From: JBDIVL01 sp039794405
Lineage (GTDB): Bacteria > Planctomycetota > Brocadiia > Brocadiales > Brocadiaceae
Assembly (NCBI GenBank): GCA_039794405.1
Contig: JBDIVL010000015.1
Coordinates: 1-64,000 of the forward strand
Direction of reading: 5' to 3'
Length of the DNA: 64,000 nt
Under the pieces are notes generated by a model. That model searched no databases. It worked only from the letters and a program-made list of their open reading frames with translations, and was not told where the DNA came from. This document shows, one piece after another, positions 8,076 through 16,295 of this stretch (position 1 is the stretch's first letter; every line of letters begins with the position of its first letter). The position numbers were made by a program, and so were the translations under genes.

Positions 8076-9320
8076 TTGCCAAAAGAGAAAAACATTTCAG
8101 ATAGCGGTACAGTGATAAAAATTGAAAAAAATCGGTTGGTTGTGCCAAATAATCCAATTATTCCATTCATACGGGGTGACGGTACCGGGCCTGATATCTG
8201 GAATGCATCGGTTCGTGTATTTGACGCCGCAGTAAACGAGATTTATAAAAATAAAAAATATATTCGCTGGAAAGAGATCTTTGCAGGCGAATACGCCTTT
8301 AAAGAATATGGTGAGTGGCTTCCCAAAGAAACCCTCGATGCTATCAGGAAATATAAAGTAGCAATTAAGGGACCGCTTACAACACCCGTTGGTGGTGGTA
8401 TCAGGAGCCTTAATGTAACCCTCAGGCAGGAACTCGATCTTTATGCATGCGTCCGCCCCGTGCGTTATTTTGATGGTGTACCGAGTCCGGTAAAATCACC
8501 TGAAAAATTAAACGTTGTCATCTTTCGGGAAAATACGGAGGATGTGTATGCCGGGATTGAATATAAAAAGGGATCTTCTGAGGCAAAGAAAATTATCGCA
8601 TTTCTGGGACAGGAATTTGGGAAGAAAATCAGGACAGACTCAGGCATTGGCATTAAACCGATGAGTGCTACAGGTTCAAAAAGGCTGGTAAGCCGTGCGA
8701 TACAGTATGCAATTGATAAGGGACTGAAGAGTGTTACCCTTATGCATAAAGGTAATATTATGAAATTTACCGAAGGTGCTTTTCGTGAATGGGGTTATGA
8801 GGTGGCAAAGGATAAGTTTGCCAGGTATACCGTGACTGAAGAGGAAGTTCAAAAGAAGTATAAGGGTAAGGTGCCGAAGGGAAAGGTCGTTATCAAGGAC
8901 AGGATTGCCGATGCTATGTTTCAGCAGGTACTTTTGAGGCCAGAAGAATATGAAGTAATTGCTACGCCGAACCTCAACGGCGACTACATTTCCGATGCCT
9001 GTGCTGCACAAGTAGGTGGTTTGGGTATGGCTCCTGGAGCCAATATCGGCGATAAGGCCGCTATCTTCGAGGCTACCCATGGTACCGCTCCTAAATATGC
9101 AGGGCAGGATAAAGTCAATCCCGGTTCTGTTATCTTATCAGGGGTTATGATGTTTGAGCATCTGGGATGGGATAAAGTAGCAGGGATGATTGTGAAGTCG
9201 TTGGAAAAGACCATTCAGCAGAAGACCGTTACCTATGACCTTGAACGTCAGATGATTGGCGCTAGATTAGTCAAGTGTTCAGAGTTTGCCGATGAGATAA
9301 TAAAGAATATGGGAAAATAA
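8076..9320 (+). CDS. icd: Isocitrate dehydrogenase (NADP+)
   Basis: A 414-residue isocitrate dehydrogenase, the length of the Escherichia coli enzyme, converting isocitrate to 2-oxoglutarate and CO2 in the TCA cycle. The substrate-binding Ser-containing loop is GGGIRSLNVTLRQ (Ser111 at the position phosphorylated in E. coli), followed by ACVRPVRYF. The conserved ENTEDVYAGIE segment is present. NADP+ preference is suggested by TAPKYAGQDKVNPGS, with the Lys-Tyr pair and Val used for 2'-phosphate binding, and the later ERQMIGA Arg. The start is TTG 8076, supported by AGGAGG nine bases upstream and by the absence of a better ATG. The TCA genes mdh and sdh follow. Confidence 0.95.
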   Translation: MPKEKNISDSGTVIKIEKNRLVVPNNPIIPFIRGDGTGPDIWNASVRVFDAAVNEIYKNKKYIRWKEIFAGEYAFKEYGEWLPKETLDAIRKYKVAIKGPLTTPVGGGIRSLNVTLRQELDLYACVRPVRYFDGVPSPVKSPEKLNVVIFRENTEDVYAGIEYKKGSSEAKKIIAFLGQEFGKKIRTDSGIGIKPMSATGSKRLVSRAIQYAIDKGLKSVTLMHKGNIMKFTEGAFREWGYEVAKDKFARYTVTEEEVQKKYKGKVPKGKVVIKDRIADAMFQQVLLRPEEYEVIATPNLNGDYISDACAAQVGGLGMAPGANIGDKAAIFEATHGTAPKYAGQDKVNPGSVILSGVMMFEHLGWDKVAGMIVKSLEKTIQQKTVTYDLERQMIGARLVKCSEFADEIIKNMGK

Positions 9321-9614
9321 TTTGACGTATAGGAATTTCAATCTTGGTAGGATCTGAAGATTCTCATATCCTGCGTTAAAATACCTTAACCAAAAAGTTG
9401 CCGAAGGCCTGATTTCGTCGTATAGGAATCTGCATTTTATGTATGCGGATTTCACGGTGGTACAAGCAGGATGCCTGTGCTACCGTAAGATATTTTTACA
9501 AATTGCTTAACTTAATGACTTTGAGATTGAACCAATCATGAGAGAGATTTAGAGTTGAAGTTGTTTGAAAAGAATCGATTGAAATAAAAGGGTAAGTTTT
9601 TTACTGGGGACTTA
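9321..9614. repeat. Intergenic repeats between icd and mdh
   Basis: Two fragments of one repeat are seen: GTATAGGAATTTCAA near 9327 and GTTGCCGAAGGCCTGATTTC at 9398 followed by GTATAGGAATCTGC at 9420. The same wording recurs at 14521-14560 and 62682-62720. No gene is seen. icd and mdh are in the same direction but 294 bases apart. Confidence 0.5.
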
Positions 9615-10553
9615 ATGATGCCAAGAAAGAAGATAACAGTTGTCGGTGCGGGGAATGTCGGGGCTACGACTGCGCAGCGTTTGGTTGAAAAAGAAATAGG
9701 TGATGTTGTACTGGTTGATATCGTTCAGGATATGCCTCAGGGAAAGTCATTGGATATCCTGGAGTCTGGCCCCGTTTATGGCTACGATTCAAAAATCATT
9801 GGCACAAATGGATACGAAGAAACCAAAGATTCCGATATCGTAGTTGTCACTTCTGGTGTAGCAAGGAAACCTGGCATGAGCCGGGATGACCTGCTCAAGA
9901 TCAATGCTGGTATTGTAAAGGGGGTGGTGGAAAATATTGTAAAAAACTCACCCAATACCATGTTAATCATCGTATCGAATCCATTGGACGCCATGACTTA
10001 TATAGCCCACAAGGTCAGCCGGTTCCCGAAGCAGCGTATTATGGGTATGGCAGGTGTACTGGATGCTGCCCGTTTTCGCACCTTTCTTGCGACGGAACTT
10101 AACGTTTCTGTGGAAAACATTCACGCCTTTGTCTTGGGCGGACACGGGGATACGATGGTTCCTTCTACACGGTATACTACTGTTGCTGGAGTGCCTGTAG
10201 AGGAGTTAATTCCGAGGGAGCGCCTGAATGCCATAGTAAAGCGTACCAGGGATGGTGGTGCAGAAATTGTCAACTTGCTTAAGACAGGCAGTGCCTTCTA
10301 TGCCCCATCGGCTGCCGTGGTGGAGATGGTTGAGGCAATAGTAAAGGACAAAAAAAAGATATTGCCCTGCGCCGCTTTATGCGAAGGGGAATACAATATT
10401 CATGGGCTTTTTGTGGGTGTGCCGGTAAAGCTTGGCGCAAACGGTATTGAACAGATCTTTGATATTAAACTGAACGAGGAAGAATCGGCAGCCTTAAAGC
10501 GCTCTGCTGATGCTGTAAAAGTGTTATGTGAACAAGTAGATAGATTATTATAG
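9615..10553 (+). CDS. mdh: Malate dehydrogenase
   Basis: A 312-residue malate dehydrogenase of the LDH-like type, oxidising malate to oxaloacetate with NAD+. The nucleotide loop GAGNVG is at 11-16. Substrate-binding arginines lie in RKPGMSRDDLL; this Arg-containing loop (rather than Gln) marks malate rather than lactate specificity. Asn in VSNPLDAMTY and the catalytic His177 in GGHGDTMVP are present. The ribosome site GGGGA is five bases before ATG 9615; a second ATG follows directly at 9618. It may be co-transcribed with pyrE, 46 bases downstream. Confidence 0.94.
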   Translation: MMPRKKITVVGAGNVGATTAQRLVEKEIGDVVLVDIVQDMPQGKSLDILESGPVYGYDSKIIGTNGYEETKDSDIVVVTSGVARKPGMSRDDLLKINAGIVKGVVENIVKNSPNTMLIIVSNPLDAMTYIAHKVSRFPKQRIMGMAGVLDAARFRTFLATELNVSVENIHAFVLGGHGDTMVPSTRYTTVAGVPVEELIPRERLNAIVKRTRDGGAEIVNLLKTGSAFYAPSAAVVEMVEAIVKDKKKILPCAALCEGEYNIHGLFVGVPVKLGANGIEQIFDIKLNEEESAALKRSADAVKVLCEQVDRLL

Positions 10554-10561
10554 GAGAGAAC

Positions 10562-10588
10562 GTAGAGACGGCCCGCCAGGCCATCTCT
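10562..10588. repeat. Hairpin in the pyrE leader
   Basis: AGAGACGGCC and GGCCATCTCT form a 10-bp stem with one mismatch, ending about 13 bases before the pyrE ATG. No Shine-Dalgarno sequence is visible there. The arm GTAGAGACG matches the repeat at 853-880, so this may be a repeat that landed in the leader and now separates mdh from pyrE. Confidence 0.55.
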
Positions 10589-10599
10589 GCCAGCATAAA

Positions 10600-11169
10600 A
10601 TGAATCTTATAAAAGCAAGGAAACGATTGCTCGAAATCCTTTTTGTAAAATCTTTCAAATACAATGAAAAGCTTGTCTTCAAGTTAGTGTCAGGGATAAT
10701 GAGCAATTATTATATTAATTGCAAGGCGACAACGCTAGATCCGGAGGCCATGTTATTGATCGGGCATCTCTTCTATGCCAGGGTTAAGGCGCTTCATATT
10801 CATGCTCTTGGCGGTCTTACCCTTGGTGCCGACCCCATTGCCTTTGCTACGGCCATGGTTAGTGGTATGCAGGACAATGCCATTAATGCCTTCGTAGTTC
10901 GCAAAAAAGCAAAGGAACACGGATTAATGAAGTGGATAGAAGGCAACGTGCATGAAGGAGATAAGGTTGTAATTGTGGATGATGTGGTGACGACTGGCCA
11001 ATCCACGATAGAAGCTATAGACCGTGCTGCAGAATCCCACCTAAGCGTTATGAAGGCCATAGCCCTCGTAGATCGCCAGGAGGGTGGACGGGAGAATATT
11101 GAGAGAAAGGGAGTTCCTTTTGAATCTATTTTTACGAGAGATGATTTGATGGAATTATACAAGAAATGA
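10600..11169 (+). CDS. pyrE: Orotate phosphoribosyltransferase
   Basis: A 189-residue enzyme that joins orotate to PRPP to make OMP in pyrimidine synthesis. The PRPP-binding signature VVIVDDVVTTGQST is clear (about residues 123-136), and the flexible catalytic loop (RKKAKEHGLMKWIEG) precedes it. The N-terminus (SGIMSNYYINCKATTLDPE) also matches. Start ATG 10600 lacks an obvious ribosome site and follows a hairpin. The stop overlaps the start of the next gene by four bases (ATGA), so pyrE is translationally coupled to the succinate dehydrogenase anchor genes, a mixed pyrimidine and TCA operon. Confidence 0.93.
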   Translation: MNLIKARKRLLEILFVKSFKYNEKLVFKLVSGIMSNYYINCKATTLDPEAMLLIGHLFYARVKALHIHALGGLTLGADPIAFATAMVSGMQDNAINAFVVRKKAKEHGLMKWIEGNVHEGDKVVIVDDVVTTGQSTIEAIDRAAESHLSVMKAIALVDRQEGGRENIERKGVPFESIFTRDDLMELYKK

Positions 11170-11531
11170 ACGCAGAAAAACGAGGTTTTTGGTCATGGTT
11201 CTTGCAAAGGATTACCGCTCTGTTGCTGGTAATAGGGATGTCTGTCCATTTTTTTACCTTTCATTTTAGTCCCGGCCGGTATACCTCCCGGTATTACGAT
11301 GAGATTGTTAACCGTTTTTCCTCGCCAGGATGGATTACTTTTCATATCTGTCTTCTTGCCCTGGTGATTTTTCACGGTCTGAATGGTCTTTGGGAAATAT
11401 TCATGGATTTTCAGCCCGGTAAAAGATCCAGGCCTGTTATGAAGCAATCTCTCTGGTTTATAGGGGCAGTTTTATTTGGTATTGGAATTTATATTCTTAT
11501 TTGGTTTGCAACAGACCATGGTAATATTTAG
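11166..11531 (+). CDS. sdhD: Succinate dehydrogenase membrane anchor subunit (SdhD-like)
   Basis: A 121-residue membrane protein with three predicted helices (about 11-31, 55-77 and 95-115). The start WFLQRITALLLVIGMSVHF and the second-helix motif FHGLNGLWEIFMDF fit the small haem/quinone anchor of succinate dehydrogenase or fumarate reductase; His23 and the His of FHGLNG are candidate haem ligands. Its ATG overlaps the pyrE stop. The second anchor gene lies 187 bases downstream, and between them is a repeat. Assignment as the D-type rather than C-type anchor is by comparison with its partner, which has the clearer SdhC signatures. Confidence 0.8.
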   Translation: MNAEKRGFWSWFLQRITALLLVIGMSVHFFTFHFSPGRYTSRYYDEIVNRFSSPGWITFHICLLALVIFHGLNGLWEIFMDFQPGKRSRPVMKQSLWFIGAVLFGIGIYILIWFATDHGNI

Positions 11532-11546
11532 CTTATTATGAAATAT

Positions 11547-11650
11547 CTAGCGAGGCGGAGCATCAGACCGGTGAAAGAAATTGTAAGCTGTCAGCAGTAA
11601 GCTACCAGCAATTGGACAGAAGCTGAAGGCTGACCGCTTATTTTATACAA
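11547..11650. repeat. Composite GCGAGGC + AGCTGA repeat between the anchor genes
   Basis: CTAGCGAGGCGGAGCATCAG starts 16 bases after the stop and matches units at 41412 and 59558. It is followed by AGCTGTCAGCAGTAAGC and AGCTGAAGGCTGACC, an AGCTGA-type dyad. A further shared tail (CTTGACTCATTTGTAAAG, then ATAAATCGCATATAAGG) leads to the next gene and recurs at 59690. The repeat splits what should be a tight sdh operon. Confidence 0.6.
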
Positions 11651-11718
11651 TTCTGGTTACTTCTAAACTTGACTCATTTGTAAAGATAAATCGCATATAA
11701 GGTATTTATGGGGATAAG

Positions 11719-12096
11719 ATGCAAAAGTTTCAAAAATTTACGGAAGGTATCAAAGATCTGATCAGGAACAGATATACGGGTATGTATACTTATTGGATCC
11801 ACCGGGTTACCGGTGTTGCGCTTACCCTGTTTTTATTCTTGCATATCTGGACACTAAGCGCTGTTTTTCGCGGTAAGGAAGCGTATGATTACGCAATTAG
11901 CAAATTTGATACAAAGATTGGATGCATCTTTCAATACATACTGCTTTTAATGGTAGCCATACACTTGCTGAATGGAATAAGGGTTACTATTGTTGATTTT
12001 TGGCAGCTTACCCGCATGCAAAAGAAATTGCTATGGATAGTATTTCCTGTTTTTCTCATCATTGCTGCCCTTGGTGTTTTTACTGTCATTTTGTGA
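11719..12096 (+). CDS. sdhC: Succinate dehydrogenase cytochrome b556 subunit (SdhC-like)
   Basis: A 125-residue protein with three membrane helices. It shows the two SdhC signatures: WIHRVTGVALTLFLFLHIW (the S/W-x-x-HR-x-TG motif) and IHLLNGIRVTIVDFW (the H-x-x-NGIRH-x-x-D-like motif). The histidines of these segments are the likely haem b ligands. Together with the upstream anchor and SdhA it would form the membrane part of complex II, feeding electrons from succinate to quinone, or running in reverse as fumarate reductase. Its start is 47 bases before sdhA. Confidence 0.85.
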   Translation: MQKFQKFTEGIKDLIRNRYTGMYTYWIHRVTGVALTLFLFLHIWTLSAVFRGKEAYDYAISKFDTKIGCIFQYILLLMVAIHLLNGIRVTIVDFWQLTRMQKKLLWIVFPVFLIIAALGVFTVIL

Positions 12097-12143
12097 TAAA
12101 GAATAACAAACAACTATGTATAACGATATCTTGAGGAATTTTT

Positions 12144-13868
12144 ATGATCTATCATGAGGCCATTGTGGTAGGTGGGGGTCTTACAGGTCTCAGGGCAGCT
12201 ATCGAGCTCAACCGGAATAACGTAAAGGTTGCCGTTATTTCAAAAGTACACCCTATTCGGTCTCATTCTGTTGCCGCACAAGGGGGTATTAATGCCCCCT
12301 TGGGGAATCATCCGCGCGGTGCTTATGATAACTGGGAAAAGCATGCATTTGATACGGTAAAAGGGAGTGATTATCTGGCAGACCAGGATGCCGTTATCCG
12401 CATGACCAGAGAGGCTGTTGAACGTATTTTTGAGATGGAACACTGGGGGTGTCCCTTCAGTCGTACTATCGAGGGGAAAATAGCCCAAAGGCCCTTTGGC
12501 GGTGCTGGTTTCCCGCGCACCTGTTATGCAGCGGACAAAACAGGCCATGCCCTCCTGCATACCTTATATCAACAGATTGTTAAATTCAAACAAGCATCCG
12601 AACGAAAGGAAATGATTGTTTATGAAGAATGGATGGTAACGGATCTTGTAATTGAGGATGGGATATGTGTGGGGGTGATAGCATTAGATATCGTTAGCGG
12701 ACGGCTAGAGGCATTTCAAGCCGGTACAGTAATATTTGCCACAGGAGGTGCTGGCCGTATCTATGGAAACAGTACCAATGCACTAATCAACACCGGCATG
12801 GGTATGGCTGTGCCATACTGGGCAGGTGTACCGCTCAAGGATATGGAATTTATCCAGTTCCATCCAACTACCCTTTTGGGTAAGAATATCCTCATTACAG
12901 AGGGATGTCGCGGTGAGGGCGGGTTTTTGCTCAATAGCAAGGGAGAACGGTTTTTGGCAAAATATCACGATTCGGTAAAAGATATGGAGGTTGCTCCCAG
13001 GGATATCATCTCCAGAAATATTGTTCGCGAGATTATGGCCGGTGGTGGTATTGATAACAGGTGCGTACATCTTGATCTCAGGCACCTGGGGGAGGAGAAA
13101 ATTGAGCAGAGGCTTCCCGGCATCCGGGATATTTGCAAGGAATTTGCCGGTATAGATCCTGTGCGTGACCTAATTCCCATCCAGCCAGGTCAACACTATA
13201 CCATGGGCGGAATTGATTGTAATACAGAGTGTGAGACGGTTATAAAGGGTTTTTATGCGGCAGGTGAAGCGGCCTGTGTGAGCGTGCATGGGGCCAACCG
13301 ATTGGGCGGGAACTCGCTGCTGGATACCATTGTTTTTGGTACCATTGCAGGCAGCAATGCTGCCCAATACGTGCAGGGTATGAAAAGCAGAAGGTGTGAG
13401 ACTATTCTCAGAGATACGTTGGACCGCACAGAGCAGAGGATTAACGCACTCTGCAGACCTGGTGGAGATGAAATTCCTGTGGATATTAAAAATACCCTTA
13501 ATAAAGTTATGGATGGCAAAGCAGGTATTTTCCGTGAGGCTCCTCAGTTGAAAGAAGCCGCTGCTGAGGTAAAAACCTTGCAGGAGAGATACAAGCGGAT
13601 AAAATTAGATTATACGGGTAAAAGGTTTAATTTAAGCCTCGTTTGGGCACTGGAACTAAAAGGAAGTCTTGATGTGGCAGAAGCAATTATTGCAGGTGCA
13701 TTGGCACGGGAAGAGAGCCGCGGCTCCCATTTTCGTACTGACTTTCCCAAAAGGGACGATACGGGCTGGCTGAAGCATACCGTATGTTATTCTACCTCCG
13801 AGGGTATGAAGTTAGATTACAAACCTGTGAATATCGGCCCCTTTGAGCCAAAGGAAAGAAAGTACTAG
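12144..13868 (+). CDS. sdhA: Succinate dehydrogenase/fumarate reductase flavoprotein subunit
   Basis: The 574-residue FAD-binding catalytic subunit of complex II. The dinucleotide loop is VGGGLTGLRAAIEL at the N-terminus; the covalent flavin site is RSHSVAAQGG (His41). Catalytic-region motifs include IQFHPTTL, TEGCRGEGG and APRDIISR, and the C-terminal FAD segment is HGANRLGGNSLLD. Length is normal. The iron-sulfur subunit SdhB, which normally follows or precedes sdhA, is not found in the 800 bases downstream nor elsewhere in the window, so the complex must take it from another locus. The downstream gap begins with a 120-bp repeat element. Confidence 0.94.
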   Translation: MIYHEAIVVGGGLTGLRAAIELNRNNVKVAVISKVHPIRSHSVAAQGGINAPLGNHPRGAYDNWEKHAFDTVKGSDYLADQDAVIRMTREAVERIFEMEHWGCPFSRTIEGKIAQRPFGGAGFPRTCYAADKTGHALLHTLYQQIVKFKQASERKEMIVYEEWMVTDLVIEDGICVGVIALDIVSGRLEAFQAGTVIFATGGAGRIYGNSTNALINTGMGMAVPYWAGVPLKDMEFIQFHPTTLLGKNILITEGCRGEGGFLLNSKGERFLAKYHDSVKDMEVAPRDIISRNIVREIMAGGGIDNRCVHLDLRHLGEEKIEQRLPGIRDICKEFAGIDPVRDLIPIQPGQHYTMGGIDCNTECETVIKGFYAAGEAACVSVHGANRLGGNSLLDTIVFGTIAGSNAAQYVQGMKSRRCETILRDTLDRTEQRINALCRPGGDEIPVDIKNTLNKVMDGKAGIFREAPQLKEAAAEVKTLQERYKRIKLDYTGKRFNLSLVWALELKGSLDVAEAIIAGALAREESRGSHFRTDFPKRDDTGWLKHTVCYSTSEGMKLDYKPVNIGPFEPKERKY

Positions 13869-13908
13869 CAAAGACGGATTCAAGTTGTGAACTTGAACGA
13901 GCAGTGGA

Positions 13909-14028
13909 GGTTGGTTCAATCGTCTACGATTGAACCGAAATGTTTGGTATTTTCCCTGCATTGGCATCAATCAAAAATGCACAGACCAATTCCAAACGTG
14001 CGGTTCAATCTGCAAGATTGAACCAACC
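13909..14028. repeat. 120-bp MITE-like element, family A copy 1
   Basis: The element starts GGTTGGTTCAATC and ends GATTGAACCAACC. Each end is itself a hairpin (GGTTCAATC, 6 or 5 bases, GATTGAACC), and inner GTTTGG/CCAAAC arms also pair. Full or near-full relatives are at 30321, 33825 and 60463; single-end copies at 42287 and 49999. There is no coding capacity, so it must be moved in trans if it is mobile. Confidence 0.8.
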
Positions 14029-14156
14029 ATGAAAACTACATCATTACGAATTTTGTAACTATTCAGATTGTCAGGTTCACGGTTGTTTTCCTTTTAGCGC
14101 CTTTTTTCGTTTGCGCTATGCATTTGTCCGTGTCCTCTTCATCAAGTCCTTTTTCA

Positions 14157-14297
14157 TTACAAGGTACCGTTATCTTGTGGAGCCCCGGTTTGGTATGCCG
14201 GCCCACCTGCAAGCCAGGCATATACAGGACTCATTTCTATCCCCATAATCCATAGAGCAAGCATACAAAAAATAGCAATTTTAAAATTGTTTTTCAT
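14157..14297 (-). CDS. Small exported peptide, unknown
   Basis: A 46-residue reading frame with a signal-peptide-like start (MKNNFKIAIFCMLALWIMGI, then SPVYA) leaving a short Gly/Pro-rich mature part (GGPAYQTGAPQDNGTL). A plausible ribosome site, AGAAGG, lies nine bases before the ATG. I recognise no family. It lies in an 800-base gap and could be a real small secreted peptide or chance; the ribosome site plus export signal makes it worth listing. Confidence 0.4.
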   Translation of the reverse strand: MKNNFKIAIFCMLALWIMGIEMSPVYAWLAGGPAYQTGAPQDNGTL

Positions 14298-14520
14298 ATT
14301 TTACTACCTTCTGATAAAACCTGAGCAGGTATTTCCTGATGCTCTACTTCAGTAATAATAGGCATAGGCTCTTTCGTAAATATTGAATATCAAAATCAGA
14401 TAATGTATAGGGAGTTCAAACCAGGAGTAGGACAACCCTTTAGAGTTGCATTCCGTGCAAGTATTTAGGTGGGGATGCAAGGTTTATGAAAAGTCTCTCC
14501 CTACACTTCATACCAATAAA

Positions 14521-14636
14521 AGTTGCCGCAGTCCTCATCTAATGTTTAGGAATCTCAATGTTCTGCTGTAGGGGCGGAGCATTTGTTGTCTGGAATGTAG
14601 AGACTGTGCTCATATCAGCAAATGCTTCACCTCTAC
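14521..14636. repeat. Two adjoining intergenic repeats
   Basis: GTTGCCGCAGTCCTCATC with TTTAGGAATCTCAATG (14521-14560) matches the units at 9398 and 62682. Directly after it, GTAGGGGCGGAGCATTTG (14568-14585) and CAAATGCTTCACCTCTAC (14619-14636) are inverted arms of a GTAGGGGCG/CCTCTAC-type hairpin. The remainder of 14298-14677 shows nothing else I can name. Confidence 0.6.
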
Positions 14637-14677
14637 GTGGGCGTTATATAAAAAGTTATACCGAAAACCTCATTTAT

Positions 14678-15325
14678 CTACGATGTTTTGTATTGCGTTG
14701 ACTCTGGCGATGACTGTGCAGTTCTTTTTGCTTCCCTCATAAGAGTATCTGGCGTTTGTTCCACAAGTTCTTCTTCGCTTTTTGTTTCCGGTGCAATAAG
14801 GCCAACAACAGCGCCCAGCGCAAGGGCCGCTGCTCCCAGGGCCAGAGGGTTATCGTGGACCGCTCCCTGAAGTTTTCCTTTAACTCTCCGGGCTTGATAT
14901 TGAACCTTCTCTTTGGGACTGCCAGTGATTCCTTTTATTTTCCCTCTTGCCCCTGGTCCTGCAGTTCGCATGGAGGAAGTTTTTGTGCCTCTTACCACTA
15001 GCCAAACAAGACTCATTCCAATTAACCCAACAGGTATTGAATTGTGCTTCATGGTCTCCAGAATGGTTGAGCCAACTTCTCTTGCCTTTTCTCCCGTAAC
15101 TTGTACTATTTTTTTTGCCTTCGCGGCAGTTGACTCTATTACCTTTTCCCTTATTTGTTCTTTAAAATGTTCGGGGGAGAGTTTTTCTTTAATGGAATTA
15201 ATCGTTTCACCCATCTCGGCCCTGGTGCGCTCTATATCAGCCCGAATTTCATCTGGTTCTTTTTCATTGATTTGAGAATTCTTCGTACTCCTGCTGGATC
15301 TCGTTATATTTGTTTTTTGACCCAT
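14678..15325 (-). CDS. DUF3618 domain membrane protein
   Basis: A 215-residue protein. Residues about 23-52 (EPDEIRADIERTRAEMGETI) are the DUF3618 motif, a short conserved helix found next to membrane or stress proteins. A helical stretch follows, then a membrane segment (IPVGLIGMSLVWLVV) and a second glycine/alanine-rich segment (LALGAAALALGAVVGLIAP). The tail is polar. It is the last gene of a minus-strand run that begins with YihY, and its start overlaps the end of the preceding holin-like gene by 22 bases, which implies coupling. AGGAGGG precedes the ATG. Its job is probably in the envelope, but no activity is known. Confidence 0.8.
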   Translation of the reverse strand: MGQKTNITRSSRSTKNSQINEKEPDEIRADIERTRAEMGETINSIKEKLSPEHFKEQIREKVIESTAAKAKKIVQVTGEKAREVGSTILETMKHNSIPVGLIGMSLVWLVVRGTKTSSMRTAGPGARGKIKGITGSPKEKVQYQARRVKGKLQGAVHDNPLALGAAALALGAVVGLIAPETKSEEELVEQTPDTLMREAKRTAQSSPESTQYKTS

Positions 15326-15705
15326 TCCTTACCCTCCTTAATTGTTTCTATTGTTTTTTGAGGTTTTAAATCTTCATGCTTGAGATTTTTGATTCCTTTC
15401 AAGAGAAAGAATAACCCTATCCCAATAAATATAAACCCGATAATCAGACATGACATCCACAGGGATATCGTCTCCGGAGTAGCCACCCATAGTCCTATGA
15501 CGGCTGCTCCAATGAGTGGGAAAAGTCCGGTATAAAGGACCATACCGCCTATGATTAAAAACGCAATGTCTTTGATAAGTTGAAACACCTTCCTTGACAT
15601 TTCTGTCTTAGCAAGTTCTACCTCCTGATGCAGCATCTTACTCGTCTCTTGTGATAGTTCTGAGAAGAGTTCGCCAAGAGAACGATCTTCTTTAACTTGT
15701 ATCAT
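15304..15705 (-). CDS. Holin-X-like (phage holin superfamily III type) membrane protein
   Basis: A 133-residue protein with an amphipathic N-terminal helix (SLGELFSELSQETSKMLHQE, VELAKTEMSRK) and two membrane helices (IAFLIIGGMVLYTGLFPLIG and MSCLIIGFIFIGIGLFFLL). This layout fits the chromosomal proteins labelled holin-X, which are usually not phage lysis proteins but small membrane-shaping or stress proteins beside DUF3618 and YqjD genes. A strong AAGGAGG precedes the ATG. Part of the 14.7-18.9 kb cluster. Confidence 0.8.
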   Translation of the reverse strand: MIQVKEDRSLGELFSELSQETSKMLHQEVELAKTEMSRKVFQLIKDIAFLIIGGMVLYTGLFPLIGAAVIGLWVATPETISLWMSCLIIGFIFIGIGLFFLLKGIKNLKHEDLKPQKTIETIKEGKEWVKKQI

Positions 15706-15793
15706 ATTTTCCTCCTTACTGAAAACATATAAACGAGGACTTTAGTAACTGTCTCTCATGCTTGTTCTTCTGGTTTTTCATTATTTTTCTCTA

Positions 15794-16201
15794 TTATCTG
15801 GCACTTTTGAGGAGCTTAATCGAAAAAAAACCGAGAGCAAATGCACCCGCCAGGAAGAGTCCTGGCCGCCGTCTGGCAAAACACTCGATGTCGGCAATAA
15901 ATTGTCTCATGTCCTTTTCTCGAAGGTAATCCGAAACGTGCTCAATCTTACCTACAACGCTATTAATGTATCCTGATGTTAGTTTTTGATCATGTTGTAG
16001 CTGCTGTGCTGAATTTCGTAATATCCGGGCCATACTCCCTAAACCCTCTGCTATTTCATCTCTTTGCTCTGCAAATGTTGACCTGGTTTGTCCTAGATCT
16101 CTGTTTTCTGTCTGTTCCTCTTTTTCGCTGAATTTAAGCTTACCCTGACTCATTGATTCTTCTAATGTAGACCCGCAAAGGTCCGAATTCTCTTTACTCA
16201 T
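15794..16201 (-). CDS. Hypothetical protein with C-terminal membrane anchor
   Basis: A 135-residue protein. The N-terminal two thirds are polar and helical (LGSMARILRNSAQQLQHDQK, then VVGKIEHVSDYLREKDMRQF). The C-terminus is a single membrane segment (RRPGLFLAGAFALGFFSIKLL) next to basic residues, as in small proteins found with DUF3618 and holin-X genes. A GGAGG ribosome site lies seven bases upstream. I cannot name a family with confidence; context suggests a tail-anchored envelope protein of the same system as its neighbours. Confidence 0.7.
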   Translation of the reverse strand: MSKENSDLCGSTLEESMSQGKLKFSEKEEQTENRDLGQTRSTFAEQRDEIAEGLGSMARILRNSAQQLQHDQKLTSGYINSVVGKIEHVSDYLREKDMRQFIADIECFARRRPGLFLAGAFALGFFSIKLLKSAR

Positions 16202-16295
16202 AAAACCTCCGTCTGATATTAAATCATGTATTTCGTTTTACATAGACTGTTCGAATATCCTTCTGTTTGTTAAGTTTGAAGGTTCTCCTTATTCT

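Noticed and set aside
15304..15705. Prophage remnant because of the holin-like gene
   Set aside because: No other phage gene is near; holin-X proteins of this type are usual chromosomal neighbours of DUF3618 and YqjD-like genes.
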